Origin: G963668605 sp963668605
GTDB lineage: Bacteria > Acidobacteriota > Terriglobia > Bryobacterales > Bryobacteraceae
Direction: 5' to 3'
DNA: 64,000 nucleotides
Assembly: GCA_963668605.1 (NCBI GenBank)
Contig: OY764903.1
Span: 620,001-684,000 of the forward strand
Shown: piece by piece, positions 8,085-16,823 of the stretch
How positions within the stretch are numbered: position 1 is the stretch's first letter
Layout of the letters: each line of letters begins with the position of its first letter
Notes under the pieces: generated by a model
Told to the model about the DNA's origin: nothing
The model's input: only the letters and a program-made list of their open reading frames with translations
Database searches by the model: none
Program-made: the position numbers and the translations under genes

Positions 8085-11000
8085 ATGAAACACAGAATCC
8101 TCTCAAATGTCCTTGTTTTGGCTCTGGGTCTCTCGCTCGCGTTGTTCGCGCAAAGCGACCAGGCCCGCGTTGCCGGTTCGGTAACCGATTCCAGTGGCGC
8201 TGTGATTCCGGGCGCAGCGATCACGGTAAAGAATGAGAAGACCGGCGTGGAGCGGTCGGCAACGGCCGACGAGCAGGGCCAGTTTGTCGTGGTCAGCCTG
8301 CCGGCGTCGCTCTATAAGATCACCGGCAAGGCCGATGGATTCGGCTCCGCGGAATACGGCAATCTCACCCTGACCGCCGGCCAGGAGCGGACTCTCAAGA
8401 TCATTCTCCAGCCTGCCGCACTCACCACGGAAGTGAACGTATCGGGCGGTGAACTGGTTGTGATCGACGTCAGTTCGGCGCGCGTCGGCGCGAATGTGAA
8501 CGAGCGCGAATTGGGGGCGCTGCCTTTGAACGGACGCCAGCTTTCGCAGTTATACCTGCTGGTGCCCGGTGCGCAGACGGCGGGCGGCGGCAGCTTCGAC
8601 AATATCCGCTTCAGCGGCCGCGCGAACCAGCAGAACGCGATTCGCTTCGACGGCGTGGAAGGCTCTTCGATCGTCGATGCGTCGCCAGGCAATCTGAACG
8701 GCGAATCCTCGACCGGATTGCGCTTGCAGGCCAGCCTGGAGAATATCCAGGAGTTTCGCGTGGAATCGAGCAATTATCCCGCGGAGTTCGGCACCGGTTC
8801 GGCGGGGCAGATCAGCGTCGTGACCAAGTCTGGAGGCAACGCACTGCACGGCTCACTGTTCGAATACCTGCGCAATAGCGCGATGGACGCGCGCAATTTT
8901 TTCGATCAGGGAAACGTCTCGCCGCTGCGTCTGAATCAGTTCGGCGGATCACTGGGAGGCCCGATCGTTAAAGACAAGACTTTCATTTTCGGCAGCTATG
9001 AAGGTCTCCGGCAGCGCGGCTACCAGAACATTATTGAAGCGGTGCCCAGTGCCGCCGCCCGCGCCCGCGCGGTTCCCTCGATCCGGCCTTTGATGGACGC
9101 CTACCCGCAGGGTGTGGCCACGTCGAACCCCGACCTCGACCTCGCGCAGATCGTGGCCGGCGCCCCGCTGACCGAAGACTACGGCAGCATTCGTGTCGAC
9201 CACAGAATCAATGACAAGTACAGCGTCACGATGCGCTACTTCCGCGACCAGGGGCAAGTCATCCAACCGCTCAACGTGACTGGAAACTTCGCGCGTACCT
9301 CGGTTGTCGGACAGAACGCGATGGTCAGCTTGCAGCAGATTCTGCGGCCGACTCTGATTAATGAAACCAAGTTCGGATTCAACGGCCCGAAGACGCGCTA
9401 CAACGGCGTCGCGCCCAGCGTCAACGGCCTCGATCTCTCCGGCGTTTCGATCGACTTTACCGGCTCGGCGACCATCGCCGGCATCGGCGGGCAAGGCGTC
9501 TCCGGCGGAGCTGCCCGCATTGGCGGTTTGGTTCGTTCCAACAGTGCGCAGAATGGAAGATCGCAGCCCTACACCAGCTACTCGATGACTTTCGCCGATT
9601 CGTTGAGCTGGATCAAAGGTGCGCACTCCCTGAAGTTTGGCGCGGAAGTCCGCCCGCTGCGCATCTATACGGATCGCCTCGGAGCGACCACTTACACCTA
9701 TTCAAACATCAGCGCTCTGCTCAACAACACGCCGACCACGGTGCAGGTGCTGGGCGACGTCAGTGCGCCGAACCCACTGCACAACGGCGCTACCGGCAAT
9801 CGCTTTCTGAAGCAGAGTTACTATATCGGCTACGCACAGGACGAGTGGAAGATCCGGCCCAACTTTACGATGAGCTACGGCCTGCGCTACGAATACTATG
9901 CGCCGCTGCACGAGGATCGCAACCTCTTTACGTTCTTCGATATGAACACGGGCGATCTGGATACGAATCCGAACCGTGCCTGGTATCAGAGTTCAAAAAC
10001 CAACTTTGGCCCGCGCCTCGCATTCACGTGGGTGCCAGACAAGTTGAAGGGCAACACAGTGCTGCGCATCGGAGCCGGCTACTACTACGGTCCGGGGCAG
10101 ACCGAGGATCAGGTGCAGCCGATCGACAGCGACCGCGTCACTGTCTCCAAGACCAACGTGGCCTTCCCGGTGAACAGCCAGGAGATCATTAATTCGTACG
10201 ATCCGAAGACCGCCAAGGGTTTCCAGCCGCGCGTTTACGCGCCCGACTACCGTGTCCCCGAAAAGATTCTCTCCTACACGTTTTCGCTGCAGCAGAAGTT
10301 GCCGCTCGACACCGTGTTGACCGTCGCCTATGTCGGCAGCCAGGGCCGCAACCTGTTCCTGCGCTCGTGGACCAACGTGATCACGGGTGTCAGCATGAAT
10401 CCGGCGACTGGCGCTGGCATTGCAGCTCTTCAATACGGCGACCGCTTTGCGCAGATGGACTACAAGACCAGCGGCGGTACGGATCACTATGACTCGATGC
10501 AGATGACCGCAAGCCGCCGCTTCCAACAGGGCCTGACCTTCGGAACGCAGTGGACATACGGCCATAGCATCGGCAACACGGGCGGTTCCAATGAAGCGCA
10601 GACCACGCAGAATCCGATGAACTTCGGACAGGATCGCGGCAACAACGCCTTCGACGTGCGCCATAGCTTCAACGGTTCGGCGATGTACGAGCTGCCGTTC
10701 GGCTCGGGCAGGCGCTTCGGCCGGGACATGAGCAAGAGACTCAACGCAATCGTGGGCGGATGGGAGATCGGCGGCGTGCTGAACTTCCGCACAGGATTGC
10801 CGATCGATGTGACCATCGCGCGCAACGACCTAGCCTATCTGGTGAATAGCACCGGCCAGATTGTGGACGCTCCGCTCAAGGCCGCGGATGGTTCGTTCCT
10901 AACCACTCCGGTCGTAAACAACCCGTACGGAGGCGCGTTCCGCAGCAACCGGCGGCCGGATGTTGTGGCCGGAGTCAGTCCGTTCTTAACGAATCCGAAC

Positions 11001-11381
11001 GATTCGCGCGTGTACTTGAATCCGGCCGCGTTCGCGATTCCGAAACCCGGCGAGTTCGGCAACCTCGGCCGCTGGGCTTTGCACGGACCTTCGCTGAACC
11101 AGTTTGACCTGACGCTACACAAGCGCATCGCGATGACTGAGCGGCTCAACCTTGAGTTTCGCGCGGAAGCTTACAATCTGTTCAACAAGGCGAACTTCTC
11201 CAACCCGGTTTCGCGCCTGAACAACTCGCTCGGCATCAATGGCAACCAGATCCAGCCGGGTACGCCTTTCAGCAGCGCCACCGCGGGCAGCACCTTCGGG
11301 CTCGCCACCTCGACGGTGACCAGAGACGTCGGGCTTGGCGCCAGCCGTCAGATGCAGTTGTCTCTCCGTTTGAGCTTCTAA
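8085..11381 (+). CDS. TonB-dependent receptor with carboxypeptidase-regulatory-like N-terminal domain
   Basis: 1,098 residues from ATG 8085. The signal peptide ends near ALFAQ (about residue 22). A CarboxypepD_reg-like beta-sandwich covers about 25-115 (RVAGSVTDSSGAVIPGAAI), then a plug region (ELGALPLNGRQLSQL) and a long beta-barrel ending in an aromatic-rich strand and Phe. This is the Acidobacteriota type of outer-membrane receptor, usually annotated as TonB-dependent or Oar-like; no SusD gene is adjacent. AAGGAG directly abuts the ATG, an unusually short spacing, but only this start gives a proper signal peptide. The sulfatase at 11785 lies downstream on the same strand beyond a strong terminator. 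Probably imports a large substrate; ligand unknown. Confidence 0.9.
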   Translation: MKHRILSNVLVLALGLSLALFAQSDQARVAGSVTDSSGAVIPGAAITVKNEKTGVERSATADEQGQFVVVSLPASLYKITGKADGFGSAEYGNLTLTAGQERTLKIILQPAALTTEVNVSGGELVVIDVSSARVGANVNERELGALPLNGRQLSQLYLLVPGAQTAGGGSFDNIRFSGRANQQNAIRFDGVEGSSIVDASPGNLNGESSTGLRLQASLENIQEFRVESSNYPAEFGTGSAGQISVVTKSGGNALHGSLFEYLRNSAMDARNFFDQGNVSPLRLNQFGGSLGGPIVKDKTFIFGSYEGLRQRGYQNIIEAVPSAAARARAVPSIRPLMDAYPQGVATSNPDLDLAQIVAGAPLTEDYGSIRVDHRINDKYSVTMRYFRDQGQVIQPLNVTGNFARTSVVGQNAMVSLQQILRPTLINETKFGFNGPKTRYNGVAPSVNGLDLSGVSIDFTGSATIAGIGGQGVSGGAARIGGLVRSNSAQNGRSQPYTSYSMTFADSLSWIKGAHSLKFGAEVRPLRIYTDRLGATTYTYSNISALLNNTPTTVQVLGDVSAPNPLHNGATGNRFLKQSYYIGYAQDEWKIRPNFTMSYGLRYEYYAPLHEDRNLFTFFDMNTGDLDTNPNRAWYQSSKTNFGPRLAFTWVPDKLKGNTVLRIGAGYYYGPGQTEDQVQPIDSDRVTVSKTNVAFPVNSQEIINSYDPKTAKGFQPRVYAPDYRVPEKILSYTFSLQQKLPLDTVLTVAYVGSQGRNLFLRSWTNVITGVSMNPATGAGIAALQYGDRFAQMDYKTSGGTDHYDSMQMTASRRFQQGLTFGTQWTYGHSIGNTGGSNEAQTTQNPMNFGQDRGNNAFDVRHSFNGSAMYELPFGSGRRFGRDMSKRLNAIVGGWEIGGVLNFRTGLPIDVTIARNDLAYLVNSTGQIVDAPLKAADGSFLTTPVVNNPYGGAFRSNRRPDVVAGVSPFLTNPNDSRVYLNPAAFAIPKPGEFGNLGRWALHGPSLNQFDLTLHKRIAMTERLNLEFRAEAYNLFNKANFSNPVSRLNNSLGINGNQIQPGTPFSSATAGSTFGLATSTVTRDVGLGASRQMQLSLRLSF

Positions 11382-11404
11382 CTGGTTCGCGGCACGGTCC
11401 CTTC

Positions 11405-11437
11405 AAGGCCTGCGGAGCAGCCCTCCGCAGGCCTTTT
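11405..11437 (+). terminator. Intrinsic terminator after the receptor gene
   Basis: A perfect 13-bp stem (arms 11405-11417 and 11423-11435, AAGGCCTGCGGAG and its complement) with a 5-nt loop ends in TTTT at 11434-11437. It lies 24 bp after the receptor stop codon. This is the clearest intrinsic terminator in the window. Confidence 0.9.
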
Positions 11438-11454
11438 CGCGTCCGCGGGAGATC

Positions 11455-11553
11455 TCAGGTATTGATGTCGACCAGTCGCCGGCGTGCGGTCGCATAGGCG
11501 CGGAACAGAAGCGACTTGGTGGCTTGCGGAGAGCGATTTAGCGCCTGAGCGCC
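11455..11553 (-). pseudogene. Relic of an ECF sigma factor C-terminus
   Basis: On the minus strand, the last 30 or so codons before a TGA at 11455-11457 read ALNRSPQATKSLLFRAYATA followed by RRRLVDINT. This matches the region 4.2 helix-turn-helix of ECF sigma factors (pattern aLgrsp..tksrLfRAr..lrr.L). The open frame continues upstream, but its sequence no longer resembles a sigma factor, and no region 2 is present. I read it as the surviving tail of a lost gene. The resemblance is short, so chance similarity in a high-GC open frame is possible. Confidence 0.4.
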
Positions 11554-11729
11554 CTGCCCTGACCGTGCGGCCGGCGTGCGGTCGCTATTCCGAGAGTGAG
11601 GATTGTACGCCGGTGGAACGGTTCGATTATGCAAGTGATCCGTCGGAGTGACATAATCTGGTGAACCATCCGAAGCTGGCCGGAGTGCGCCAGCAATTGG
11701 CCGCGATCCTGAGCAAGGGCCGCACATGA
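11541..11729 (+). pseudogene. Relic of a sulfatase C-terminus interrupted by TGA
   Basis: In one frame, codons from 11541 to the TGA at 11727-11729 read ...ALTVRPACGRYSESEDCTPV, then ERFDYASDPSE, then a TGA at 11649-11651, then HNLVNHPKLAGVRQQLAAIL. Sulfatases close with a segment of the pattern VRT.RYRYTEW.dg.EeLYDha.DP.EwhNLa..p....v...L. The internal TGA falls exactly where that pattern usually has Trp (TGG). No catalytic region remains upstream, so this is a 63-codon remnant. The intact sulfatase at 11785 starts 55 bp downstream, so the relic may mark a former duplication. Confidence 0.5.
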
Positions 11730-11784
11730 GCTTTGGATGGAGGATCGCGCCTTCGAAATGGAGTTACGATCCAATGGAGGAAAT

Positions 11785-13179
11785 ATGAGTCGAGACGTGC
11801 CTGCTGAGACTTTGTCGCGCCGGATTTTCTGTCAGGCGCCTTTTCTTTTCGCGCGGCCGGCACGGCCGCTCAACATCATCTTCATCCAGGCGGACGACCT
11901 CGGTTATGGTGACCTGAGCTGCTACGGCCAGAAGAAATTCGAGACACCGCACATCGACCGGATGGCGGCGGAAGGCACTCGTTTCACCCAATATTATTCA
12001 GGCAGCACAGTGTGTGCGCCTTCGCGCGCCTCACTGATGACGGGTCTGCACACGGGCCATGCCACCATCCGGGGCAACAAGGAACTTCCGTTAGGACCGC
12101 GCGACGCTACGCTTGCCCGGGATTTGCAGGCAGCGGGTTACCGCACCGCCGTCATCGGCAAGTGGGGACTGGGTACCGAGGATACCAGTGGCCGGCCCGA
12201 CAGGCAAGGCTTCGATGAGTCCTTCGGTTTTCTGCACCATATTCACGCGCACCGGCAATACACCGACCACCTCTTCCGCAATGGAGAGCGAGTCGCGGTG
12301 GACGAGGAGAAGGACTACGTCAATGATTTGTTCGCTCGTGAGGCGATCGACTTCGTGCGCCGCAACCGTAGCCGCCAGTTCTTCCTGTACCTGAATTTTA
12401 GCGTCCCCCACGTGGAACTGCGCCCGCCGGAGGATTCACTGGCGAAGTTTCGCGGCCGCTATCCGGAGACGCCGTATGTGAATCGCGCGGCTGACGAGAA
12501 GCCGTCGCGGCCGCCATGGGTGCAGCGTGGTTTTCGATCGCAAGCCGCACCCCATGCCGCGTACGCGGCCATGATCGCGCGGATGGATTCTCATGTCGGC
12601 GAGCTCCGCGACGTCTTGCGCCAACTCTCGATCGAGTCGCAGACCCTGGTGCTGTTTACGAGTGACAACGGTCCGGAAAAGACCGGTGGCGCCGATCCGT
12701 TGTTCTTCGAAAGCGCGGGCGGCTTACGCGGTATCAAGCGCGATTTGTATGAGGGCGGCATTCGCGTCCCGATGATTGCGTTGTGCCCGGGGCAGGTGCC
12801 GGCCGGTGCGGTTAGCAACCAGGTTTGGGCGCACTGGGACTTCTTTCCCACGGCGCTCGAAGTGGCCGGGCGCCCCGGCAGGAAGGGTTTGGACGGAGAG
12901 TCCATGTGGCTGGCGCTGCAGGGTAAGCGGCGTATCCGGCACAAGCCTCTGTACTGGGAGTTTCACGAAAGGGGTTTCGATCAGGCCGCTCGTCTCGGCG
13001 ACTGGAAGGCCGTGCGCCGCGGGTCAGCCGCTCCGCTGGAACTATATGATTTGGCCAAGGACCCGGAGGAAAAATTCAATGTGGCCGAGCGTAACCCCGG
13101 CGCCGTCGCCGAATGCGAACGCTTTCTCCGCTCCGCGAGAACGGAATCGCCAGACTGGCCGGTCCGGAGTGCAGGTTGA
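11785..13179 (+). CDS. Arylsulfatase-like sulfatase (formylglycine type)
   Basis: 464 residues from ATG 11785, chosen because GGAGG lies 4-5 bp upstream; the in-frame ATG at 11737 lacks a site. The N-terminus has SRRIFC followed by an apolar stretch, possibly a weak Tat signal. Core motifs are D37-D38, active-site C77-A-P-S-R81, GHATIRGN, IGKWGLG, LFTSDNGPE and the C-terminal ELYDLAKDPEEKFNVAE segment, so it is complete. The CAPSRASLMTG and HATIRGN signatures are typical of the arylsulfatase A-like branch. It lies downstream of the receptor at 8085 and is separated by a terminator and relic sequence, so it probably has its own promoter in 11730-11784. Likely desulfates polysaccharides outside the cytoplasm. 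Confidence 0.9.
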   Translation: MSRDVPAETLSRRIFCQAPFLFARPARPLNIIFIQADDLGYGDLSCYGQKKFETPHIDRMAAEGTRFTQYYSGSTVCAPSRASLMTGLHTGHATIRGNKELPLGPRDATLARDLQAAGYRTAVIGKWGLGTEDTSGRPDRQGFDESFGFLHHIHAHRQYTDHLFRNGERVAVDEEKDYVNDLFAREAIDFVRRNRSRQFFLYLNFSVPHVELRPPEDSLAKFRGRYPETPYVNRAADEKPSRPPWVQRGFRSQAAPHAAYAAMIARMDSHVGELRDVLRQLSIESQTLVLFTSDNGPEKTGGADPLFFESAGGLRGIKRDLYEGGIRVPMIALCPGQVPAGAVSNQVWAHWDFFPTALEVAGRPGRKGLDGESMWLALQGKRRIRHKPLYWEFHERGFDQAARLGDWKAVRRGSAAPLELYDLAKDPEEKFNVAERNPGAVAECERFLRSARTESPDWPVRSAG

Positions 13180-13212
13180 CAAGCTGTCCCACAAAGGCAC
13201 ATCTCGATGTCA

Positions 13213-13246
13213 CAGCGGCGGCCGGTTCTGAGGCCGGACGCCGCTG
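13213..13246. terminator. Hairpin between convergent sulfatase and receptor genes
   Basis: Arms 13213-13225 and 13234-13246 pair over 13 bp with one mismatch and an 8-nt loop. There is no strong T-tract on either side. Its place between the stops of two convergent genes suggests a shared bidirectional terminator. Confidence 0.6.
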
Positions 13247-13256
13247 CGATTCGCTT

Positions 13257-16200
13257 CTACCAGGACAATTTGCCGGCGATCGTGACGCGCCGCTGTTCGG
13301 TGCCCACGATGGCGTTGACACTCCCGAACAGAGTGTTGGCGGGCGCGGTGTTCGGCGCCGCGAACATGGCGTGGTTGAACACGTCCTGCGCTTCGCCGCG
13401 AAGTTGGAACGAGAGTCTCTCGTGGATCTTGAAATTCTTAAAGACCGAGAGATCCATGTTGTTATAGCCGTCGGCGCGCAGCCCGGTGAAGCGCAGCGGC
13501 ATTGTACGGATGTTGGAGGCGAGTTGTTTCTGCGAGTTCGTCTCGAAGCCGGCGCTCGTGTTGAACCACCGTTCGACGGTGCGCTCAGAGCGGGGCAGAA
13601 CCATATCCTGGATGTTGCCATAGAACAGGATGTTGCCGAAGCCGATCGGCGGACCGCTCTGGCCCTGGTAGATGCCCTGCACCGACCAGCCTCCGGCGAT
13701 GCCGTTCAGGATGGCGTTTGTAGAAGCGAGCCAGCGGCGGCCCTTGCCGACGGGCAGCTCATAGATGCCGCTGAGCACGATGCGCTGCGGGCGATCCTGA
13801 TCTGAAATGACGTGGTGCGGAGCGAGGTCCGTGGGATTCAGCTTCTCCACGGCTTCCATGAATTTCGACCATGTATAGGCTGCTTGCAGCGTGTAGCCGC
13901 GTGAGAAGCGCTTGTCGACGCGCAGTTGCATGGAGTGATACCAGGAGAAGCCGCCGTCGCTCATTGTGCTCACGCCAGCGAACTGCGGATAGGGCCGCAG
14001 CAACTGATTGCGTCCGACAGTCTTGCCTTGCAGGTTGCTGCCAGCAAATTCCGGCAGGCCGTAAAACGGGTTTGTGACTGCGGCACCCAAGCGGTCGATG
14101 GTGGCCTGATCGCGCACGGGCGACGTGCTCAGGTACTGCGCCGGCGTCGGATTCAAGTCCTCGCCGAGTCCCTGGTGCGTGCCGCGATTGCCGATGTAGC
14201 CGGCTTCGAACATCACGCGATGTGGAAGTTCATGCTGCACGTTGAAGCTCCAACGCTGCATGTAACCGGTGCGCAGCGTCGCCGTCGCGAAACCGGGCGA
14301 ACGTCCGAGGAATGTCTTCAAGCCCTGGCTTGATCCTTGCGCAGGGAGCAGCCCGTCCGGAAATGGGTTGGACATTGTGCCATAGAAACTTAAGCCCTGG
14401 TCGAGACTGGGTGTCAGACTGGTTCTCTGGCTGAAGCCTTGCTGATAGACGTCGGTGCCACCCAACGATTCGAAAAAGATGCCGTAGCCGGCGCGCAGTA
14501 CGGTTTTCGGGTTCAGCGCATAGGCCATGCCAAAACGAGGCGCGATATTCTTATACTGCGTATTCCACAGGCCACGCGGCGTTCCGTTCACACCGGAGAA
14601 CAAGAGGCCGCCGGGCGTACGGAACTGGCTGACCGGCACTTCGGAAATCGGACTCAAAGCGTAGTTGACCTGCGCCGCGGCCTGAATGGGATTGGGCGTC
14701 GTGAAGTCGAAGCCGCGATTGGTACGGTCGTAGCGTTCGGTTGTGGGGAACTCGACTTCCCAGCGTAATCCAATGTTGAAGGTGAGCTTGCGCGTCACTT
14801 TCCAGTCGTCCTGGATGAACAAGCCCATGTACTGGGACTGTTCGGCGTAGGAGGGGTTGTTGTCGATGTAGCCGGCGGTCGGCTTGCCCAACAGAAACGC
14901 GGCCATGCCCTGGCCGATTGGGGATGCCGTGGAGTTGTCGACTGGCCCGCGCGTCCACAGCGTAGAGAAATCCTCGTGCGGTGAAACGTTGCCCCAATTG
15001 TAGCTGTTCTCCTGCATGACGCGATACTCGCCGCCCATGCGCAGGCTGTGCGTGCCCCGGATGTGCGTCGCGGAAGCGGCGAAGGTGTGGTAATTCGTGA
15101 TCGGCTGTTGGCCCGTGACGCTGCCGAGTCCGGCATACGCGTCGATCGCGATCTCGGGAAATGTCGTGTAGTTTTGGTCCAGTCCCTTTGTCAGGGAGGG
15201 AGCGAAACCCAATGAAGCCAGATCGAAGCCGAGGCTGGATGGCCGTTCCGCGAGGATGAAGCGCGTCAGGCCATAGCGCACGTTCAGAATCAGGTCCGGA
15301 CGCAGCGTGATCACATCGTCGACCGCGAGGCCGCGATGCTTGCGGTTGCGCAGTTGGCCCGACGAGAGATTGTGGAATGCGTCGCCCCAGGATTCGAGCA
15401 GATACGACCAGCTCAGCGAGGCGTACATGCGGTGGTTCTGATTGAATGAGTGGTCGATACGGGCGATCTGACTGTTGTAGGCGATGTTGCGCGCTTTCGG
15501 GTCGGAGTAATTGTTGCGCCCGTCGACGGTTCCGGTTTCGCTCGGCAGCGGATAGTAGCCCACCAGTTGTCTCGCCATCGGATTGATGCGGCTCGACGGA
15601 ATCACGTTGCCCGCGAATGGCAAACGGCTGGTGCGTCCGTTCGGCGCGAGTGCGATCGTGTTGGGATCGTAGATCTGGTACTGGCTGCCAACTCGCAGCA
15701 ATTCGGAAAAGTCGCCGTTGCGTTGCGCGGCCGTGGGTACTGTGAAATAGCCGCTCTCCGGACGGATGCGTTCCAGTTTGTCGTAGCCGAAGGTCCAGAA
15801 GGTCTTGTCTTTGCCGTTGTATAGTTTCGGGATATAGACGGGTCCGCTGGCCGTGGCGCGGTATCGATTGGTTCGCGTCGAGGGCCACAGGCGGTTGATC
15901 TTCTCTTCGGTCACGGGCCCGGTGCGCGTGTCGTAGATCGACTTGTTCGTGAAGAACGGGCGCGTTGTGAGCGGACGGCTGAGATGTCCGAAGTAGAGCG
16001 TTCCGTGCAACTGATTCGTGCCGCTTTTGAGCACCATGTTAACGCTCGAGCCGGAAAAGTGGCCAACGGAGGAGTCGTACGTCGCCGTCTGCACGCGGAA
16101 CTCCTGCACCATTTCCGGGGGAGGTGCGAACGAGATTTGCCCGTCCTGGCTCATGTTTGGGATTCCGTCGAGCGTGAACTCGCTCGAGCGTGTCCGCGTT

Positions 16201-16745
16201 CCCGCCGAGGCTACGTTGGAGACGGCGTCGACGGCGTGCGGCAGCCAGCCATGCGTCGGCGGATTCGTCGGCAAGATGCCCGGCGTCAATTGCGTCAGGT
16301 ACATCGGGTTGCCGCCCGCCAGCGGCAGGTCATTGATGCGGCGGTTATCGACGACCTGTCCGATGTTTGCCGATGCGGATTCGAGCAGCGGAGCTTCCGA
16401 AGTGACGGTCACGCTCTCGCTGACCGCGCCAATTTCCATGGCGATGTCAACACTCAACACGTCGCCGACGCGGACTTCCACGGGGCCGCGCTCTGTGCGC
16501 TTAAAGCCTTGGATCTCGGCGATGATTTTGTACTGGCCGGGGTTGAGATTGAGGATCTCGAAGTTGCCCTCGGCGTTGGTGGCCGTCTTCGTGGCCACGT
16601 TGGTTTCGATATTGACGACACGTACGGACGTGCCTGGAATCAAAGCTTGGGCCGAGTCGATCACTCGACCGGTGATACGTCCATATGGATTCTGCGCAAA
16701 TGCGGCGGCCGCCAGGCAGAGAACCATTGTAAGAAAACGATTCAT
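13257..16745 (-). CDS. TonB-dependent receptor with carboxypeptidase-regulatory-like N-terminal domain
   Basis: 1,162 residues. A signal peptide (residues 1-18, ending AAAFAQ) precedes a CarboxypepD_reg-like domain (GRITGRVIDSAQALIPGTSV). A plug region around RRINDLPLAGGNPMYLTQL follows, then a long barrel with many aromatic strands ending in KLSW. GAGGAAT is upstream of the ATG. It is a paralogue in architecture of the receptor at 8085 but clearly divergent. The sulfatase gene at 16810-18348 lies just upstream on the same strand with a 64-bp gap, so the two are probably co-transcribed. It would bind and import a substrate related to the sulfatase product; no SusD-like partner is present. Confidence 0.9.
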   Translation of the reverse strand: MNRFLTMVLCLAAAAFAQNPYGRITGRVIDSAQALIPGTSVRVVNIETNVATKTATNAEGNFEILNLNPGQYKIIAEIQGFKRTERGPVEVRVGDVLSVDIAMEIGAVSESVTVTSEAPLLESASANIGQVVDNRRINDLPLAGGNPMYLTQLTPGILPTNPPTHGWLPHAVDAVSNVASAGTRTRSSEFTLDGIPNMSQDGQISFAPPPEMVQEFRVQTATYDSSVGHFSGSSVNMVLKSGTNQLHGTLYFGHLSRPLTTRPFFTNKSIYDTRTGPVTEEKINRLWPSTRTNRYRATASGPVYIPKLYNGKDKTFWTFGYDKLERIRPESGYFTVPTAAQRNGDFSELLRVGSQYQIYDPNTIALAPNGRTSRLPFAGNVIPSSRINPMARQLVGYYPLPSETGTVDGRNNYSDPKARNIAYNSQIARIDHSFNQNHRMYASLSWSYLLESWGDAFHNLSSGQLRNRKHRGLAVDDVITLRPDLILNVRYGLTRFILAERPSSLGFDLASLGFAPSLTKGLDQNYTTFPEIAIDAYAGLGSVTGQQPITNYHTFAASATHIRGTHSLRMGGEYRVMQENSYNWGNVSPHEDFSTLWTRGPVDNSTASPIGQGMAAFLLGKPTAGYIDNNPSYAEQSQYMGLFIQDDWKVTRKLTFNIGLRWEVEFPTTERYDRTNRGFDFTTPNPIQAAAQVNYALSPISEVPVSQFRTPGGLLFSGVNGTPRGLWNTQYKNIAPRFGMAYALNPKTVLRAGYGIFFESLGGTDVYQQGFSQRTSLTPSLDQGLSFYGTMSNPFPDGLLPAQGSSQGLKTFLGRSPGFATATLRTGYMQRWSFNVQHELPHRVMFEAGYIGNRGTHQGLGEDLNPTPAQYLSTSPVRDQATIDRLGAAVTNPFYGLPEFAGSNLQGKTVGRNQLLRPYPQFAGVSTMSDGGFSWYHSMQLRVDKRFSRGYTLQAAYTWSKFMEAVEKLNPTDLAPHHVISDQDRPQRIVLSGIYELPVGKGRRWLASTNAILNGIAGGWSVQGIYQGQSGPPIGFGNILFYGNIQDMVLPRSERTVERWFNTSAGFETNSQKQLASNIRTMPLRFTGLRADGYNNMDLSVFKNFKIHERLSFQLRGEAQDVFNHAMFAAPNTAPANTLFGSVNAIVGTEQRRVTIAGKLSW

Positions 16746-16770
16746 GAAGTAATTCCTCTATTGCTTTTGA

Positions 16771-16823
16771 GTTTTATTGTCTTGCGGGGTTTTATTGTTT
16801 TGTATTTTTTTATTGTTTTGTAT
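16771..16823. repeat. AT-rich tandem repeat at the sulfatase stop codon
   Basis: Three copies of TTTTATTGTYTTG lie at 16772-16784, 16790-16802 and 16808-16820; the last two are in 18-bp register. The third copy contains the stop codon of the minus-strand sulfatase (16810-16812). The run is strikingly T-rich in a GC-rich region. It is the whole spacer between the sulfatase and receptor genes and may be a replication-slippage product. Confidence 0.75.

Noticed and set aside
11455..11727. A 90-residue protein-coding gene on the minus strand
   Set aside because: Only its last 30 codons resemble a protein family; the rest is the complement of the sulfatase relic.
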